The notes beneath the pieces were generated by a model. The model was not told the DNA's origin. It ran no database searches and was given only the letters and a program-made list of their open reading frames with translations. Both the position numbers and the translations under genes were made by a program. 64,000 nt of DNA from Cupriavidus sp. WKF15 (lineage in GTDB: Bacteria > Pseudomonadota > Gammaproteobacteria > Burkholderiales > Burkholderiaceae). This document shows positions 27,221 through 36,637 of this stretch, in pieces (the first letter of the stretch is position 1; every line of letters starts with the position of its first letter). Where the stretch lies: the NCBI RefSeq assembly GCF_029278605.1, contig NZ_CP119573.1, positions 1 through 64,000 of the forward strand. Direction: 5' to 3'.

Positions 27221-28470
27221 CACGCCCTCCTGAATATGCGAAAGAGCATCCACGCCGCCGCAGACGCCAGCCCGACGGTCATCGACCATGCAATACCGAT
27301 AGCGCCGGAGTGCTGCGTGGCCGGCGGCACCAGCAAGAGCAGCACGCCAACCTGGATCACCGACGCCTCAGTGGCCGCGCGCGGCAGACCCACGGCGCGC
27401 AGGTAGGCCACCAGCAACGCGATCAGCGCGCCGATGGCCATGTTGACCGCAAACACGCGAAAGAGCGGCACGGCCTCGAGCCAGCGCGGCCCGAGCAGCA
27501 GCAGGAAGAGCGGTTCGGCCACCACGGCCAGAACGGTGACAGCCGCAGCCAGCAGCAACACGCCCAGCAGGAGCAGGCGGCGCGCCAGCCGCAGCGCGGA
27601 ACCGTCCTGCTGGCGATGGCGCGCGGCGAAGGTCGGGAACAGGTATTGCGACAGCGCGATGCCCGCATCGGCCAGCAGCATCTGCGCGAGCTTGGACGCC
27701 ATCTGGTACGCGCCGAGTTGCGCCGGGCCGAGCAGCCTGCCCACCATCACCTTGTCGAACTGGTTCAGGATCAGGTTGACCACACTGCCGGCCCAGATCC
27801 AGCGGCTGAAGCCGATGTAATGCCCGATGCCGGTCCAGCGCAGCCGCAGCAGCGGGCGCGGGCGCAGCACCGCCCACGTCAGCACGCTCTTGCATGCCTC
27901 GCCTGCCAGCAGGCCAATGACGATGCTGTACGCACCCACACCGGCCAGCGCGCAGGCAAGGCTCACGGCGCAGTCGGTGCAGGCGTTCGCCACTTCCACG
28001 CCCGCGATCTGCTGGAAGCCGCGCTCGCGCATGACCACGTAGTAGGCGGGCGAGGCCAGCCCGCGCAGGAACGGCAGCATGGCGGCCATCCACAACAACG
28101 GCACCGCGCCGGCAAGATGGAACTGCGCGGCGAGGAACGGCGCGAGCGCTGCCAGCAGCAGTCCTACCAGCACGCCGCGGCAGCTCAGTGCCATCCACAG
28201 TGCCGATAATTCATGCGGCGCCGGTTCCTGGCGGCCCTGCACCACGGCCTGCGGCAGGCCGGTATCGCTGAGTGCCTCGGCAATCGCCACCGCCAGCAGC
28301 GCAACGCCCGCGACGCCGAGCGCCTCCGGGCCCAGCATGCGCCCGACCAGCAGGAACTTGACCGCCACCAGCCCTCGCGCCAGCGCCTGCTGGACCAGCA
28401 CCCAGACGGCGGAATGGGCCGGCGGCCAGCTGCGCGGCAATCCCGCCATGATCTTCAATGCCTTGTTCAT
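27220..28470 (-). CDS. Wzx-type polysaccharide flippase
   Basis: 416-residue membrane protein of the oligosaccharide flippase (MOP) superfamily with about twelve hydrophobic helices. The N-terminal helix includes ALARGLVAVKFLLVGRMLGP, typical of Wzx proteins, and a related segment (LILNQFDKVMVGRLLGPAQL) recurs near residue 240 as the second half of the internal pseudo-repeat. It would move lipid-linked repeat units across the inner membrane for the Wzy-like polymerase. It begins a short minus-strand operon with the glycosyltransferase and is divergent from the gene at 28781. Confidence 0.9.
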   Translation of the reverse strand: MNKALKIMAGLPRSWPPAHSAVWVLVQQALARGLVAVKFLLVGRMLGPEALGVAGVALLAVAIAEALSDTGLPQAVVQGRQEPAPHELSALWMALSCRGVLVGLLLAALAPFLAAQFHLAGAVPLLWMAAMLPFLRGLASPAYYVVMRERGFQQIAGVEVANACTDCAVSLACALAGVGAYSIVIGLLAGEACKSVLTWAVLRPRPLLRLRWTGIGHYIGFSRWIWAGSVVNLILNQFDKVMVGRLLGPAQLGAYQMASKLAQMLLADAGIALSQYLFPTFAARHRQQDGSALRLARRLLLLGVLLLAAAVTVLAVVAEPLFLLLLGPRWLEAVPLFRVFAVNMAIGALIALLVAYLRAVGLPRAATEASVIQVGVLLLLVPPATQHSGAIGIAWSMTVGLASAAAWMLFRIFRRA

Positions 28471-28780
28471 GGCCCTCCGGCTGTTTGTTGGTGTGTGTGG
28501 AGCGCGCGCCTGGCGTCAGTGGCCTGCATGGCCCTGTGCACCGACCATAGCGCGCCACCTGCATGGGCGGCACGCCATCTTCCAGTCGTTTTCGGTCAGC
28601 CGTGCCGCCCACGCGACATGTGCCGGACGACTTGCCGTTCCGCTGCCGCGGCGCGCTTGCTTTTGGCGGCAGCGGACTGGCACGCGCTGCTAGGGTGATG
28701 ACATCAGGAAGCCGGCCCCGGCAGTTCTCTCGCCCGGGAGCGGGCTGCGGCATGAATTCCAGACACGTGCGACGACAACC
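28471..28780. other. Divergent promoter region between flippase and glycosyltransferase genes
   Basis: About 310 bases between divergently transcribed EPS genes, which must contain promoters for both directions. I see no convincing -35/-10 pair, operator or hairpin. A TGGCACG followed by TGCT at 28678-28691 recalls a sigma-54 site but has the wrong spacing. Confidence 0.5.
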
Positions 28781-30001
28781 ATGACCGCGATGCCGGCTAC
28801 CACCTCCGCCCCTGCGCTGCTGATCATCGAGCCCGATTTCACCGGCCACCGCTGGCGCTATGTCGAATGGACCATGCAGGCCTTCGCCGAGGCCGGCCAC
28901 CGCTGCCTGGTGGTGACGGACGTCGCCAACCGCGATCACCAGCTCGCGCAGGCACTGGCCGCCGGGCGCCACCCAGGTTGCGAGCTGCTGCCGGTAGCAC
29001 TGCCGGCCCACGCCGGTCGTGGCGCGGGCCGGCTGTCGCATATCCGCTTCTGGCGGGTTTTCCGCCATCTGCACCGGCAAGCCTGCGCGACGCTGCAGCC
29101 GGCGTTGGTGGTGGTGCCCTACGCCGACTATTTCCTGTACGCGCTGCCGCTGCTCGGCTCGCCCTTCGGCCCGACGTCATGGCTTGGCATTACCATGCGC
29201 GCCAGTTTCCACCATGCCAGCGTGGGCGTGCGCGCGCCGCGCCAGCCGTTCGTCAACGCCTTGAAGGCGCTGCTGTTCCGCGCTGCGATGCGCTGCGATG
29301 GCCTGCACACGCTGCTGTCGATCGACCCCACCCTGCCGCAGTGGCATGCGGGGCGCCACGGCGGCGCTGCGCTCGCCTACCTCGCGGACCCGAGCCCGGA
29401 AATCACCGGCGCATGCGGCACCAGCCCCGACGCCGCGCGCTTGCGCCTGCGGCTGGGTGCCGGTCCGCACCTGCTCGTGTATGGCGACGTCAGCGCGCGC
29501 AAGGGCATCCGCGAGCTGGTGCAGGCGCTGTCCGGGCATGCGCGCGCGCCGACGCTGGTCGTCGCCGGCATGCAGGACGCCGAGACGCGTGACTACCTGC
29601 AGGCCGCCGCGCCAGCGCTCAGGCCGCAGCCGCTCATCCTGGACCGCTTCATCACCGAGGCCGAGGAGGCCGACCTCTTCGCTGCATGCGATGCGGTGTG
29701 GCTCGGCTACAAGGGCCACTACGGCATGAGCGGCGTGCTGGTGCAGGCCTATCGCAGCGGCAAGCCGGTGATCGCCACCGCGGACGGGCTGATCGGCTGG
29801 TTCTGCAACGGGCGCGAACTCGGACCCGTGCTCGACGACTTGTCGACGCCGGCCATCCGCCACGCCCTGAACCAGCTCTGGCCGCCGCCCGCCACCACGA
29901 CGCCGCACGCGCGGGCGCCGGGAGACATCGCCCGCGCGCACCTGCTGGCGCGCCACACGGTCGCAGAGTTCAAGCGCACCTTGCGCTGCGCGGCCGCGTG
30001 A
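28781..30001 (+). CDS. Glycosyltransferase (GT-B type, EPS)
   Basis: 406-residue protein whose N terminus (ALLIIEPDFTGHRWRYVEWT) and C-terminal half match a glycosyltransferase of the GT-B fold. The donor-binding region includes LLVYGDVSARKGIRELVQAL near residue 230 and the acidic segment ITEAEEADLFAACDAVWLGY near 290, followed by GMSGVLVQAYRSGKPVI. It is more divergent than the family 4 enzymes on the other strand. It opens the plus-strand arm of the EPS locus, with acyltransferase genes following. Confidence 0.8.
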   Translation: MTAMPATTSAPALLIIEPDFTGHRWRYVEWTMQAFAEAGHRCLVVTDVANRDHQLAQALAAGRHPGCELLPVALPAHAGRGAGRLSHIRFWRVFRHLHRQACATLQPALVVVPYADYFLYALPLLGSPFGPTSWLGITMRASFHHASVGVRAPRQPFVNALKALLFRAAMRCDGLHTLLSIDPTLPQWHAGRHGGAALAYLADPSPEITGACGTSPDAARLRLRLGAGPHLLVYGDVSARKGIRELVQALSGHARAPTLVVAGMQDAETRDYLQAAAPALRPQPLILDRFITEAEEADLFAACDAVWLGYKGHYGMSGVLVQAYRSGKPVIATADGLIGWFCNGRELGPVLDDLSTPAIRHALNQLWPPPATTTPHARAPGDIARAHLLARHTVAEFKRTLRCAAA

Positions 30002-30179
30002 GGGCTGGCCAGGGCGCAATCCTACCTGGCCACGCCGCCGCAAGCCAGCCATGCAGGACCGGCGGCATCGCCAGGAATGTGGTGCCACCATCTTTATCTT
30101 TTCAGCTTTCGAAGCACCGCCAAGATGGTGCCGCCCACCGGCAGGGTAGCGGGTCCCTGCCGGCCGGAGGACCGTTCAC

Positions 30180-31370
30180 ATGATTGCGCACCAGCAAGAC
30201 GCGGCATCATCGCCCAACGAACGCCTGCGCCAGCTCGACTTCATCCGTGGCATCGCCATCATTGCCGTGATGGGCATCCACTTCTTCACGGTTGACACCG
30301 GCAGCACGCTGGTGTGGCTGGTCGAATATCCGCTCAAGCACTTCGGGCGCGAGGGCGTGACATTGTTCTTCACGCTGAGCGGCTTCCTGGTGGGCGGCCT
30401 GCTGCTGCGCGAGTACGTCGGCACCGGCACGATCGACGCGCGGCGTTTCATCGTGCGCCGCATGTTCAAGATCTGGCCCGCGTACTACGCGCTGGTCCTG
30501 TTCCACGCCGTGGCGGGAAGGCACCCGCGCGACACCTTCCTGGTCCAGAACACCTTTCACCTGCAGAACTACCTGGGTTCGTCCATCGCACAGACCTGGA
30601 GTCTTGCCGTGGAGGAACACTTCTACCTGCTGTTGCCGCTCGCGCTGCTCGGCGTGGCGCGCTGGCGCCCGTCGCCGCAGATGCTGCTGGTGTACCTGGC
30701 GGCGCTGTGCATGCTGGTGCTGGCCGGGCGCGTGGCGGCGGTAGCGGCTGGCGACCTCGACGGTGCCTACGTCTACACCCACTACCGCGTCGACAGCCTG
30801 CTCTATGGGGTGATGCTGGCCGTGGTCTACTGCCTGATGCCCGCCACCTACCGCGCGCTGGCCGCGCGGCGCGCCTTGCTGCTCGCAGCCGTGGCGGCGC
30901 TGCTGGCGTGGCTGCTGTGCGTGCAACGCACCGTCGCGCTACAGGAAGGCATCGGCTTTACCGTCCAGTCGATCGGCTTTTGCGCACTGATCGTGCTGGT
31001 GCTGGAGCATTCCGGCCGGCTGCGCGACACGCTCGCCTATCGTGCCGTAGCCTGGGTTGGCGTCTACTCATACGGCATCTACCTGTGGCACACGGTGGCG
31101 CGCGAGCCGGGGCGCGTTGCCATTCGCACCATGCTCGAATGGGGCTGGCCGCCACTGCTGGTGTGGGCGCTGGCAACCGTCCTGCAGTTTGCGATCGCCC
31201 TTGTGGCGGGCTACGTGACCACGCGCCTCGTCGAGCTCCCGTTCCTGCGCCTGCGCGAAGCGGTGATGCCCGTGCGCCGCGCGCCGCTGCCCGCGGCTGG
31301 CATGGCAAAAGACCTGGAAGACCGCCGCGGCATCCGGCCGACGCCCGGGCAACAGGGCGTAGTCGATTGA
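30180..31370 (+). CDS. Acyltransferase 3 family membrane protein (EPS paralogue A)
   Basis: 396-residue multi-spanning acyltransferase. Core motifs are LRQLDFIRGIAIIAVMGIHF near residue 16, FFTLSGFLVGGLLLREY near 62, RRMFKIWPAYY near 92 and WSLAVEEHFYLLLPLALL near 142. It is strikingly similar along its whole length to the product of 32148-33314, for example in YLGSSIAQTWSLAVEEHFYL and GVYSYGIYLWH. Likely O-acetylates the polymer or a lipid-linked unit. GGAGG lies about ten bases before the ATG at 30180. Confidence 0.9.
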   Translation: MIAHQQDAASSPNERLRQLDFIRGIAIIAVMGIHFFTVDTGSTLVWLVEYPLKHFGREGVTLFFTLSGFLVGGLLLREYVGTGTIDARRFIVRRMFKIWPAYYALVLFHAVAGRHPRDTFLVQNTFHLQNYLGSSIAQTWSLAVEEHFYLLLPLALLGVARWRPSPQMLLVYLAALCMLVLAGRVAAVAAGDLDGAYVYTHYRVDSLLYGVMLAVVYCLMPATYRALAARRALLLAAVAALLAWLLCVQRTVALQEGIGFTVQSIGFCALIVLVLEHSGRLRDTLAYRAVAWVGVYSYGIYLWHTVAREPGRVAIRTMLEWGWPPLLVWALATVLQFAIALVAGYVTTRLVELPFLRLREAVMPVRRAPLPAAGMAKDLEDRRGIRPTPGQQGVVD

Positions 31371-31516
31371 CGCCAAAACTTCTCCGCCCATGGACAAGCG
31401 CGCCTCGATACGCCACCAGGCCGGCCGCAGCGTTCAATAATTCTTTTACCGAATTGGAAACGGTATGAACGTTGAAAAGGAAAGGCCTGCGACGACCAGG
31501 CCGGGAGGAACGGGAC

Positions 31517-32137
31517 ATGAAAGCTGAGGCGCTCGGGTCGGCCCGCCACGCGGGCAACGCCGTCATACCGCTCGACCGCGCGGGCAAGGGCAACTATGTC
31601 AGGCGCCGCAGCCTCCCACTCGAAGCCGTCTGGTTCGTGCTCGAAGCAACCATCATAAACAACCCGCTCATGCCCTTCTCCGCCCTGCGGGTCGGACTGC
31701 TGCGGCTGTTCGGCGCGCGCATCGGGCGCGGCTGCCGGATGGTCCATCCGATGCGCGTGAAGGCACCGTGGAACCTGGAGGTGGGCGATGCGTGCTGGTT
31801 CGGCGTCGACTGCTGGATCTACAACCAGGCGCCGATCCGCATTGGCTCGCACGTCTGCATCTCGCAGGGCGCCTTCCTCACTGCCGGCTCGCACGCGCTG
31901 GACACGAACATGGACTTGATGGTCGCCCCGATCGTGATCGAGGACGGCGCGTGGATCACTGCCGGGTGCGTGGTGCAGAAGGGCGTCACGATCGGACGCT
32001 CGACGGTGGTGACACCGCTGTCCGTGGTGCACCACTCGCTGCCAGCCGGCGGCGTCTACGGCGGAAATCCGTGCCGCTTCATCCGCCCGCGCTTTGCCGG
32101 CAGCGCCGTGCCGTCCTGGCGCGACTGCGGCATCTGA
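31517..32137 (+). CDS. WcaF-like hexapeptide-repeat acetyltransferase
   Basis: 206-residue left-handed beta-helix acetyltransferase, similar to the colanic-acid enzyme WcaF. Hexapeptide repeats run from about residue 70 to the end (IGRGCRMVHPMRVKAPWNLE, then IGSHVCISQGAFLTAGSH, and ITAGCVVQKGVTIGRSTVV). It transfers acetyl groups from acetyl-CoA to a sugar in the cytoplasm. GGGAGGAA precedes the ATG at 31517; a TTG 45 bases upstream is in frame but poorer. It lies between two paralogous membrane acyltransferase genes. Confidence 0.87.
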   Translation: MKAEALGSARHAGNAVIPLDRAGKGNYVRRRSLPLEAVWFVLEATIINNPLMPFSALRVGLLRLFGARIGRGCRMVHPMRVKAPWNLEVGDACWFGVDCWIYNQAPIRIGSHVCISQGAFLTAGSHALDTNMDLMVAPIVIEDGAWITAGCVVQKGVTIGRSTVVTPLSVVHHSLPAGGVYGGNPCRFIRPRFAGSAVPSWRDCGI

Positions 32138-32147
32138 GGAGACCGTC

Positions 32148-33314
32148 ATGGGCAACTTCGGAATTTCCGGCAAGCAGACCCATCAGGGCGCAAGCGCGGG
32201 CCGCGCGATCGAGCTCGACTTCGTGCGCGGGCTGGCCATCATCATGGTGATGGGCATGCATTTCCACACCGTCAGCGCGGGCCATCCGGTACTGGCATGG
32301 ATCGAGTATCCGCTGAAGAATTTCGGCCGCGAGGGCGTCAACCTGTTCTTCACGCTGAGCGGCTTTCTCGTTGGCGGGCTGCTGCTGCGCCAGTATTCGC
32401 AGGAAGGCCGCATCGACGCGTGGCGCTTTATCGTGCGGCGCATCTTCAAGATCTGGCCGGCCTACTATGCGCTGATTGTCTTCCACGTCGTGGCCGGGCG
32501 GCACCCCACCAGCACCTTTCTCTACCAGAACCTGACGCATCTGCAGAACTACCTGGGCTCGTCCATCGCCCAGACATGGAGCCTGGCCGTCGAGGAACAT
32601 TTCTACCTGCTGTTGCCGGCCCTGCTGCTCCTGCTGGCGCGCTGGCGCGCCGGTGCACCGGCGATCCTGTGGACGCTGGGACTGACCTGCGTCGTCGTGC
32701 TCGCCGCGCGTTGCGCCGCCGTCGCCCATGGCAACCTTGAAGCCGCGGCGGCCTACACGCAGTACCGCATCGACAGCCTGCTGATCGGCGTCATGCTCGC
32801 CACGGTCTACTGGATGCAGCCGGCCTACTACCGCGCGCTGGCCCGGCGGCGCGCACTGCTGGTGGCGCTGGTACTCGCGCTGGTGGTGTGGCTGGCCTGG
32901 CTGCAGCCGATCCTGCAGATGGAAGAGGGTATCGGCTACACGATCCAGGCAATCGGCTTCGCCGTGCTGATCGTGCTGGCGCTGGAGTATTCCGGCGACC
33001 TGCGCCGCTCTGCGGTGTACCGCGTCGTGGCGTGGATCGGCGTGTACTCGTACGGCATCTACCTGTGGCACTCGGTAGCGCTCGCGCCGGGCGAGCTGTT
33101 CATCCGCAAGGCCACCGGAATTGGGCTGCCAGTCGCGGTGACGTGGGCGGCGGCGCTGGCCATTCAGTTCGTCATTGCCATCGGTGCGGGCTACCTCACC
33201 ACGCGGGCGATCGAATTCCCGTTCCTGCGGCTGCGCGAGGCGCTGTTCCCCGCACAGCGCAAGTTGCAGGCACCCGTGGCGCCGACGCTGCCCAACGAGC
33301 GTCCGGCCGCCTGA
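32148..33314 (+). CDS. Acyltransferase 3 family membrane protein (EPS paralogue B)
   Basis: 388-residue paralogue of the 30180-31370 product, with the same motifs in the same order: IELDFVRGLAIIMVMGMHF, FFTLSGFLVGGLLLRQY, RRIFKIWPAYY and WSLAVEEHFYLLLPALLL. It begins 10 bases after the acetyltransferase gene, so the two are co-transcribed. The two copies probably arose by duplication and may acylate different positions. Start at ATG 32148, with a weak GAGGAG a few bases upstream; an upstream open frame overlaps the acetyltransferase gene. Confidence 0.9.
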   Translation: MGNFGISGKQTHQGASAGRAIELDFVRGLAIIMVMGMHFHTVSAGHPVLAWIEYPLKNFGREGVNLFFTLSGFLVGGLLLRQYSQEGRIDAWRFIVRRIFKIWPAYYALIVFHVVAGRHPTSTFLYQNLTHLQNYLGSSIAQTWSLAVEEHFYLLLPALLLLLARWRAGAPAILWTLGLTCVVVLAARCAAVAHGNLEAAAAYTQYRIDSLLIGVMLATVYWMQPAYYRALARRRALLVALVLALVVWLAWLQPILQMEEGIGYTIQAIGFAVLIVLALEYSGDLRRSAVYRVVAWIGVYSYGIYLWHSVALAPGELFIRKATGIGLPVAVTWAAALAIQFVIAIGAGYLTTRAIEFPFLRLREALFPAQRKLQAPVAPTLPNERPAA

Positions 33315-33337
33315 GCCGAAGGTCGCGGAGGAGGCGC

Positions 33338-33808
33338 GTGGCGAGATACCGGCAAGCGTTCAAGGACCGTGCCATCGCGCGCATGCTGCCGCCCGAGAGT
33401 GCCAGCGTGGAGCAGGTGGCGGCGGAAACCGGCATTTCGCCGGCGGCACTGGAGCGATGGCGGGCCTCTGCCCTGCACGCATTGGCGGGCGACCCGTCGG
33501 GCTCGGGCGCGGCGCGCCTCGACATGCTGGTGGCGGTCGGCGGGCTGGACGAACAGGAGCGGCTGGCATGGTGCCTCGGCAAGGGCGTGGAGCCGGCCGC
33601 GCTCGACCACTGGCGCCGGCTCGCGGCCGCGGCCCTCGCGGCGGATGCCGGGGGCCAGCCGTTCGACAGCCGGCACGAGCGCGATCAGCGGCGCATACGC
33701 GAACTGGAGCGCGAGCTGCGGCGCAAGGAACAGGCGCTGGCCGAGGCGGCGACGCTGCTGGTGCTGCCGGGCAAGCCGGTGCTGCGGCATGAGCCGGACG
33801 CAGGCTGA
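33338..33808 (+). CDS. Lone transposase OrfA-like helix-turn-helix protein
   Basis: 156 residues from a GTG start preceded by GGAGG. The product starts VARYRQAFKDRAIARMLPPE (GTG read as Met) and continues with a helix-turn-helix (VEQVAAETGISPAALERW), a variable middle, and a C-terminal Glu/Arg-rich coiled coil (RELERELRRKEQALAEAATLL). This layout matches OrfA proteins of IS3-like elements, in which a second frame (OrfB) supplies the DDE nuclease. No OrfB-like frame, terminal inverted repeats or target duplication are visible here. It is either a remnant or a domesticated DNA-binding protein. Confidence 0.65.
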   Translation: MARYRQAFKDRAIARMLPPESASVEQVAAETGISPAALERWRASALHALAGDPSGSGAARLDMLVAVGGLDEQERLAWCLGKGVEPAALDHWRRLAAAALAADAGGQPFDSRHERDQRRIRELERELRRKEQALAEAATLLVLPGKPVLRHEPDAG

Positions 33809-33921
33809 GCGCACGGCGAGTCAACGCGTTGATTGGGACGGATAGGGTGATGAGTCGGAGAAAGTCAGGCGGTATGGGAAGGGCTGTCGGAGCGAGCGCG
33901 TGCGCTGCCCTCCCCGGCGCC

Positions 33922-36333
33922 CTATTGCGCGACGTACCCCTCCGGCATCGTCGCGTTAGCCTGCATGATCGAGGCGTCGCTCGAGATCACGTACAGGGGC
34001 GTGGCCGTCAGGTGCAGCGTGACCACGCCATCGCTGTAGGCCTGGCTGGTGACGTTGCCCATCATGTCGATCACCGCAACCTGGCCGCTCGTGCCGGCGG
34101 CATCGATGCGCAGCGCATAGTCCACCGAACGGTTGGCGTCAAAGCCCGTGGCAGCGCTCCAGCTCGCGTTGTCATGCGTCCACAGCGCGGTCACCACCTT
34201 GCCGCCACCGAGCCGCTGGAAGGCGTAGCCGTACACGCCGGACGGCAGGTTCTTGAGCGGGCCGAGCGTATTGGTGCCATCGACCAGGCGCGTCATCGCC
34301 GCCACGCCGAGCGCCGCGGGCTTCGGGCTGACCAGGCCCGGCCCGTAGCTGCCCTGCGGGGACTGGAGATCGAAGAAGAGGCCATAGCCGGCCTGCGTCG
34401 GGAAGTCGTTCGAGTAGAACATGTACGTGACGTCAGCCCCCTCGCCGAGCAGGATCAGGTGCGTGCGCACCACCACGGCGCCATGCGCGTAGAGTACGTT
34501 GGGCGTCGGGTACGCGGGGCCGTAACTCGTGCCAAGGTCATAGCTGATGCCGGTCTCGGTCACGAACAGGCGAGCGCCGCGCTTGAGCTGCGACGCCACT
34601 GCGTGGCGCAGCCCGCGCATGGCGGCTGGCAGCGAATTGGCCGCCGTGGCGGCGTCAGTATTGCCCACCAGCCGCTCGGGCGGATGCGAGGGTGACGTGC
34701 CAGCGTCGTAGTAGCCATGGGCGGTCACGCCGTCGAGGTACTGGCCCAGCCCCTGCGGCACCAGCCGGTTCAGCCAGTTGGCGTTCTCACTCACCATCGC
34801 GTTGGTGGTGCCCATGACGACGGCGGCCGGGTCGGTCGCGTGTACGCCCAGCCAGACCGCGCGGTACATGGCGATGAAATTGGCGTCGGTGTCGAGCCAC
34901 GGCAGGCCGCCGTTGTAGTCCGGCTCCCAGGTGACCTGGTAGTAGTTGCCCGTCTGCGCGGGAAAGTAACGCCGGCGGACGAGGTCGGCCTCCTGCCCCA
35001 CGCGGCTCGCGTAGTCCTGGAACGCCGCGAGCGACTTGGGCGCGTAGCTGTGCGTGGCGGTTCCGGTGGGACTGGCCCACCCGGGAATGCCATCTAGCTG
35101 GATCAGGCGCATCAGGTCGCCCGCCTTGAGATACGGGGCGAGATTGTCGGCCTGCGGGTTGAAGGTATTGGGACCGTCCGGCTCCATCCTGGCCCAGCTG
35201 CGGTTGTCATTGACCCAGCTCAGGCCGAGCGCGGTATAGAGCGGCCGGTAGCCGTCGCCGCTGCAGCATGCCTGCCCGGGCAGCAGGTAGGCCGCGCCCT
35301 GGCCACCGAAGCGGTGCTGGTCCTGACGGGCATAAGTGACGGCCGGCAGCACCTGCGAGACGTCGGGCAGCACGCCGAATGTGGCGATGCCGTCTGGCCG
35401 CGTGCCGCGCGTGCGCAGCACGCTGCCTGAACTCAGCGAGGCCGACAGCGCAAAGTATCCGGCCAGCGACGACACGCACTGCAGCGTGGCGGCACGCCCG
35501 CCCGCCGCCACGGGGAAGGTACCATTCGCGCGTACGGTGCCCCACGCATCAGCGATCTGCCAGCTCACGGTGTCATTGGCGCTGGTACGCGTCGTCACGC
35601 CGATCTGGAACGGCGTACCGGCCGCCACCATGCGCGTGCCATCCCCGCCGGCGAGGTCGGCCTCGATGGCATCCCCCGAGCCCGCCACGTCGGTGCTCGT
35701 TGCGGGCGGCGTGCATTGCAGGGCCGCGGTACTTGGGCTGCCGATGCTGCCACTGCCGGCGGTGGCCGGGCTGGCGACCCAGCAGGCCTTGGCCGAACCC
35801 GGTGCGGGGTCGCCGAAGACACCGTTGTCGCAATTTACGCCATTGCTGAAGGTCTTGGTGACGAACAGGGTGGAGGTGCCATAACGGACCTGGCGCGTGC
35901 CGCTGAAGGTGCAGAACGCATTCTCGCTGGCACAGACGGTCCAGTTGCCGTCAGCGGTGACCGTGCCGGCGGGGGCGCCCGCTGTGCCCGCGTCATACCA
36001 GCAGCTTTTGGCCGATCCCGGCGCGGGATCGCCGAACACGCCATTGTCGCAGCCCACGCTGTTGGTGAAGGTGCGGATCACGTATTGCGTCTCGGTCCCG
36101 TACTTGACCTGGTGCGTGCCGGTGAACGTGCAGGTGTTGTACTCCGTTGCGCACAGGGTCCAGCCTTCCGCCGTCTCCACCTTGAGCGCCGTGCCGCCGG
36201 ATCCGGCGCTGCGTTCGCCACCGCAGCCGCTTAAGGCAAACAGCACCAGGCCAAGGACGCACGCGCGCGCCAGCCATGAACGTGCACGCATGAAGATGGC
36301 CTGGCCTTGGTCTGGAATCATCGGGATCTTCAT
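33922..36333 (-). CDS. Secreted clan GH-A-type glycoside hydrolase lipoprotein with twin N-terminal repeats
   Basis: 803-residue protein with a signal peptide ending in LSGC (cysteine 37), so probably lipid-anchored. Two tandem repeats of about 55 residues follow (near 55-112 and 126-187), each with the pattern CA-E-x-x-CTF-GT-QV-YG and [17 protein letters not shown], which look like small disulfide-linked carbohydrate-binding modules. The catalytic part is a TIM-barrel type: [10 protein letters not shown] near residue 470 contains the likely acid/base glutamate, and [10 protein letters not shown] near 590 the likely nucleophile. GGAGAAG precedes the ATG at 36333. Divergent from galU. Probably trims or degrades the EPS; the substrate is unknown. 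Confidence 0.82.
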   Translation of the reverse strand: MKIPMIPDQGQAIFMRARSWLARACVLGLVLFALSGCGGERSAGSGGTALKVETAEGWTLCATEYNTCTFTGTHQVKYGTETQYVIRTFTNSVGCDNGVFGDPAPGSAKSCWYDAGTAGAPAGTVTADGNWTVCASENAFCTFSGTRQVRYGTSTLFVTKTFSNGVNCDNGVFGDPAPGSAKACWVASPATAGSGSIGSPSTAALQCTPPATSTDVAGSGDAIEADLAGGDGTRMVAAGTPFQIGVTTRTSANDTVSWQIADAWGTVRANGTFPVAAGGRAATLQCVSSLAGYFALSASLSSGSVLRTRGTRPDGIATFGVLPDVSQVLPAVTYARQDQHRFGGQGAAYLLPGQACCSGDGYRPLYTALGLSWVNDNRSWARMEPDGPNTFNPQADNLAPYLKAGDLMRLIQLDGIPGWASPTGTATHSYAPKSLAAFQDYASRVGQEADLVRRRYFPAQTGNYYQVTWEPDYNGGLPWLDTDANFIAMYRAVWLGVHATDPAAVVMGTTNAMVSENANWLNRLVPQGLGQYLDGVTAHGYYDAGTSPSHPPERLVGNTDAATAANSLPAAMRGLRHAVASQLKRGARLFVTETGISYDLGTSYGPAYPTPNVLYAHGAVVVRTHLILLGEGADVTYMFYSNDFPTQAGYGLFFDLQSPQGSYGPGLVSPKPAALGVAAMTRLVDGTNTLGPLKNLPSGVYGYAFQRLGGGKVVTALWTHDNASWSAATGFDANRSVDYALRIDAAGTSGQVAVIDMMGNVTSQAYSDGVVTLHLTATPLYVISSDASIMQANATMPEGYVAQ

Positions 36334-36637
36334 GGCTTCTCCATCGTTATCCACACGTGGTCGTCAGCACATGTCCGCGGCCGTGCCTGCCCGCGTGTGC
36401 CCGGCAATCCGGCGAAGTCCGGCCGGTAGGGGCACTTTATGTCCGGCCGCACGGATCGGTCGGCCAAAAGCCAGCGTCCTCCCGACGAGCGTGGGAGCAA
36501 CCCCGACACGTGGCCGAATATGGCGAAGTGTTGGCAGACGGGCGCCCGTGCTGCGGAATACGCTCGATTCACCGGGCCGCGCACCGGTCGCCTTAGTCTC
36601 ATTCCCAGACGCTCATTTCCAGACGATGGGGTTAGTC
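36334..36637. other. Divergent intergenic region between the glycoside hydrolase gene and galU
   Basis: About 300 bases that must carry promoters for both divergent genes. I see no clear promoter boxes or operators. A short GGCCG...CGGCC inverted repeat occurs near 36442-36464 but is weak. Confidence 0.4.

Noticed and set aside
28678..28691. A sigma-54-like TGGCACG...TGCT element upstream of the plus-strand glycosyltransferase
   Set aside because: The GG-to-GC spacing is two bases too short for a -24/-12 promoter.
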